Origin: an uncultured Paracoccaceae bacterium
Lineage (GTDB): Bacteria > Pseudomonadota > Alphaproteobacteria > Rhodobacterales > Rhodobacteraceae
Direction of reading: 5' to 3'
Assembly (NCBI GenBank): GCA_937924905.1
Contig: CALDUK010000050.1
Location: 1-34,189, forward strand
DNA length: 34,189 nucleotides
The first letter of the stretch is position 1. Each line of letters opens with the position of its first letter. A program made the translations under genes and the position numbers. The notes under the pieces are model-generated. The model was not told the origin of the DNA. It saw only the letters and a list, made by a program, of their open reading frames with translations, and did no database searches. Below, in pieces: positions 32,207-34,189 of this stretch.

Positions 32207-34189
32207 ATGGATCTGTCCGAACGACTTGCCGCCGAACGCCGTGCCCGGCTGGCGGCTGAACGGTTGTTGGAACAGATGAAGTCCGATCTTTACGAGGCGA
32301 ACGAAGGGCTGGCGCGCCATGCCCGCGCGCTGTCGGCTGAAATTCAGACGACGCAGAAAGAGGTTGTTGTCGCCCGGAATGAAGCGGCCGATCTTTTGGG
32401 TCAGTACGAACGGGCCAAACGCAGTCTTGAGACAGCCGAAAGTGCGACGACGATTGCCGAGCGACGGCTTTGGGATTCGCTGGAGGGCATTCGCGACGGG
32501 TTTGCGGTGTTTAACCCGGATAACACGCTGGTGGCCGCCAACCGCGCGTTTCTGGCGATATTTGACGGGCTGGAAATGGTGCGGCCCGGCATTGCGCTGG
32601 GTGTCTTGTTTGCGCTGCTGGCCGAAGAGGGCATCGTCGATACGGGTGGGATGACGCATGCAGATTGGCAGGCGCTGATGGTTGCGCGGCTGGCGTCGCC
32701 ACGGATTGAGCCTGCGGTTCTGAAGATGTGGAATGGCGCCTATATCAAACTGTTAGAACGGCGCACCCGGGACGGGGATCTGGTGACGCTGGCGTTGAAC
32801 ATCACCGACCAGATTGAACGCGAACAGGCGCTGGAAGAAGCGACGACCCGCGCCGAAGCCGCCAATCGCGCCAAGTCTGCCTTTCTGGCGAATATGAGCC
32901 ACGAAATTCGCACGCCGATGAACGGCATTATCGGGATGGCTGATTTGCTGGCCGATAGCGATTTGAACGATGAACAACAGCTTTTTGTTGAAACCATCCG
33001 ATCGTCTGGCGAAGCGTTGTTGGTGATCATCAATGACGTTCTGGATTACTCGAAGATCGAAGCCGACAAGGTCAGCCTGAAAACCCAGGACTTTGATCTG
33101 GAGGCCTGTATCCATGACGTGGTTCGCCTGCTTAGTCACAGCGCGGCGGAAAAGGGTCTGCAAATTACGGTGGATTATGACCTGTTCATGCCGACGCAGT
33201 TTCTGGGGGATGCCGGGCGGATTCGGCAGGTGCTGACCAACCTTGTCGGCAATGCGATCAAGTTTACCGATGACGGGCGGGTGTCGATCAATGTGGTGGG
33301 CCATCCAACCGCTGAAGGCGAGACGTTTCACATCCATGTTACTGTTCAGGACACCGGCATTGGCATTCCAAAAGACAAGCTAGAGGATATTTTCCGCGAG
33401 TTTCATCAGGTTGAGAATGAAAACGACCGCGCCCATGACGGCACGGGTCTGGGGCTGGCGATCAGCGCGCGTCTGGTGCGGATGATGGACGGAGAAGTCT
33501 GGGTTGAAAGCGTCGAAGGCGATGGCTCGGCCTTTGGATTTCGCATTGCGCTTCCCGTTGTCGCGGCGACGGACACGGCCAAGATGTCAAAGCCCGATTG
33601 GATGGCGCGGGCGATTATTGCCGGTGACAGCCCGCAAAGCCGCGACATTCTGAAAAAGCAACTTTGCTTTCTGGGGTTGGATACGATTTGCGTGGGTGCC
33701 ATTCAGGACGCGGTCGATTTGGCCCCCGGCCCGCAGGATGTGGTCTTTCTGGGCGCGGAACAGGAAGCGGCGTTGCGGGCATTGGTTGAGGCCGGTACGC
33801 CCGGGGTCGAGACACTGACCATGATGCTTTTGGCCGATGCGCCGTCGCGCCCGGATTTGCAGGACACGCCGTTTGCTGGGATGTTGCAACGCCCGGTCGT
33901 GCGGGCGGCGTTGACGAAATTGCTGCATAATGTGTCCGCGTCTGAGGTATCTGCCAAGATTGACGAACCTGCGGTTGCAGCGCCGATATTTGAAACGACG
34001 CGGGCTGCGCCCAAGCCGCCGGTCGCGTCAGACGTTGAAGCAGATCTTGCGGTTGACGACACCAGCGGTGCTGATCACCCGGCGTCAGGCGTGATGGCAG
34101 AGCAGGGTATTGACCTTGCGGAGCCTGCGGCTGAGCCACTTCCCGAACCCGAACCCGAACCCGAACCCGAACCCGAACCCGAACCCGAA
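32207..34189 (+). CDS. Hybrid sensor histidine kinase (partial at window end)
   Basis: Reading frame open from ATG 32207 to the last base of the window, 661 residues with no stop, so the C terminus is missing. Order: coiled coil (about 1-90), a PAS-like domain (about 85-200), HisKA with the phospho-acceptor His232 ([12 protein letters not shown]), HATPase_c with the N box NLVGNAIKF (Asn349), G1 DTGIGIP (382-388) and G2 GTGLGLAI (412-419), then a receiver-like domain (about 467-575) in which Gly516 replaces the phospho-Asp (VVFLG), and a Pro-Glu linker beginning near 644. No membrane segment is seen, so it is probably cytoplasmic. A functional receiver may lie beyond the window. Confidence 0.9.
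   Translation, partial: MDLSERLAAERRARLAAERLLEQMKSDLYEANEGLARHARALSAEIQTTQKEVVVARNEAADLLGQYERAKRSLETAESATTIAERRLWDSLEGIRDGFAVFNPDNTLVAANRAFLAIFDGLEMVRPGIALGVLFALLAEEGIVDTGGMTHADWQALMVARLASPRIEPAVLKMWNGAYIKLLERRTRDGDLVTLALNITDQIEREQALEEATTRAEAANRAKSAFLANMSHEIRTPMNGIIGMADLLADSDLNDEQQLFVETIRSSGEALLVIINDVLDYSKIEADKVSLKTQDFDLEACIHDVVRLLSHSAAEKGLQITVDYDLFMPTQFLGDAGRIRQVLTNLVGNAIKFTDDGRVSINVVGHPTAEGETFHIHVTVQDTGIGIPKDKLEDIFREFHQVENENDRAHDGTGLGLAISARLVRMMDGEVWVESVEGDGSAFGFRIALPVVAATDTAKMSKPDWMARAIIAGDSPQSRDILKKQLCFLGLDTICVGAIQDAVDLAPGPQDVVFLGAEQEAALRALVEAGTPGVETLTMMLLADAPSRPDLQDTPFAGMLQRPVVRAALTKLLHNVSASEVSAKIDEPAVAAPIFETTRAAPKPPVASDVEADLAVDDTSGADHPASGVMAEQGIDLAEPAAEPLPEPEPEPEPEPEPEPE
34142..34189 (+). 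repeat. (CCCGAA)8 in-frame hexanucleotide repeat
   Basis: Eight perfect copies of CCCGAA encode Pro-Glu repeats and run to the window end; more may follow. Because the unit is six bases, gain or loss of copies keeps the frame and only changes linker length. The linker would join the pseudo-receiver to a downstream domain. Confidence 0.9.

Overview
The window looks like chromosomal DNA of an alphaproteobacterium of the order Rhodobacterales, most likely the marine Roseobacter group. The evidence is moderately high GC, MipZ, an FzlA-like GST-fold protein, a PhaC/PhaP/PhaZ polyhydroxybutyrate locus with CTGC-N3-GCAG PhaR-type operators, a PleD-like cyclase beside a DUF3572 gene, and an intergenic double-hairpin element of a type I recall from this group. 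No rRNA, tRNA, CRISPR array, insertion sequence or prophage gene was found.

Layout. 1-4165: a small membrane protein, then a tightly overlapped leftward operon (ispH, DUF3429, SAM methyltransferase, GST, rnhA), preceded by a leftward NYN-domain gene. 4451-10846: rightward housekeeping genes: rpoZ, a bifunctional (p)ppGpp synthetase/hydrolase, DUF2062, mtgA, an fzlA-like gene, queG and an FrcK-like kinase. 10843-17246: a carbohydrate module. Three overlapping Gfo/Idh/MocA oxidoreductases run left, and a divergent ABC importer of the FrcB-FrcC-FrcA layout runs right. A promoter with a LacI-type palindrome lies between them, a hairpin attenuator follows the binding-protein gene, and a strong terminator closes the operon.

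17437-23884: a possible 81-residue small protein facing mipZ, then a polyamine/opine-type ABC operon (ATPase, binding protein, DUF1330, PotB-like permease with a very large periplasmic insertion, PotC-like permease). 23989-28305: a stand-alone response regulator, then phaP and phaC leftward and phaZ rightward. The phaP promoter carries a PhaR-type operator inside its 17-bp spacer. 28309-34189: signalling genes. They are DUF3572, a PleD-like diguanylate cyclase with degenerate receivers, a leftward set (EF-hand protein, ECF sigma factor, probable anti-sigma factor, CnrX-like periplasmic protein), and a hybrid histidine kinase that runs off the window end in a (CCCGAA)8 repeat.

The most interesting items are the uncharacterised sugar/polyol module, the ECF sigma set whose CnrX-like sensor has no His or Cys, the enlarged PotB-like permease, the overlap of the response-regulator 3' end with the phaP terminator, and three CtrA-like boxes before three signalling genes. 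No wholly new system could be proven from sequence alone.
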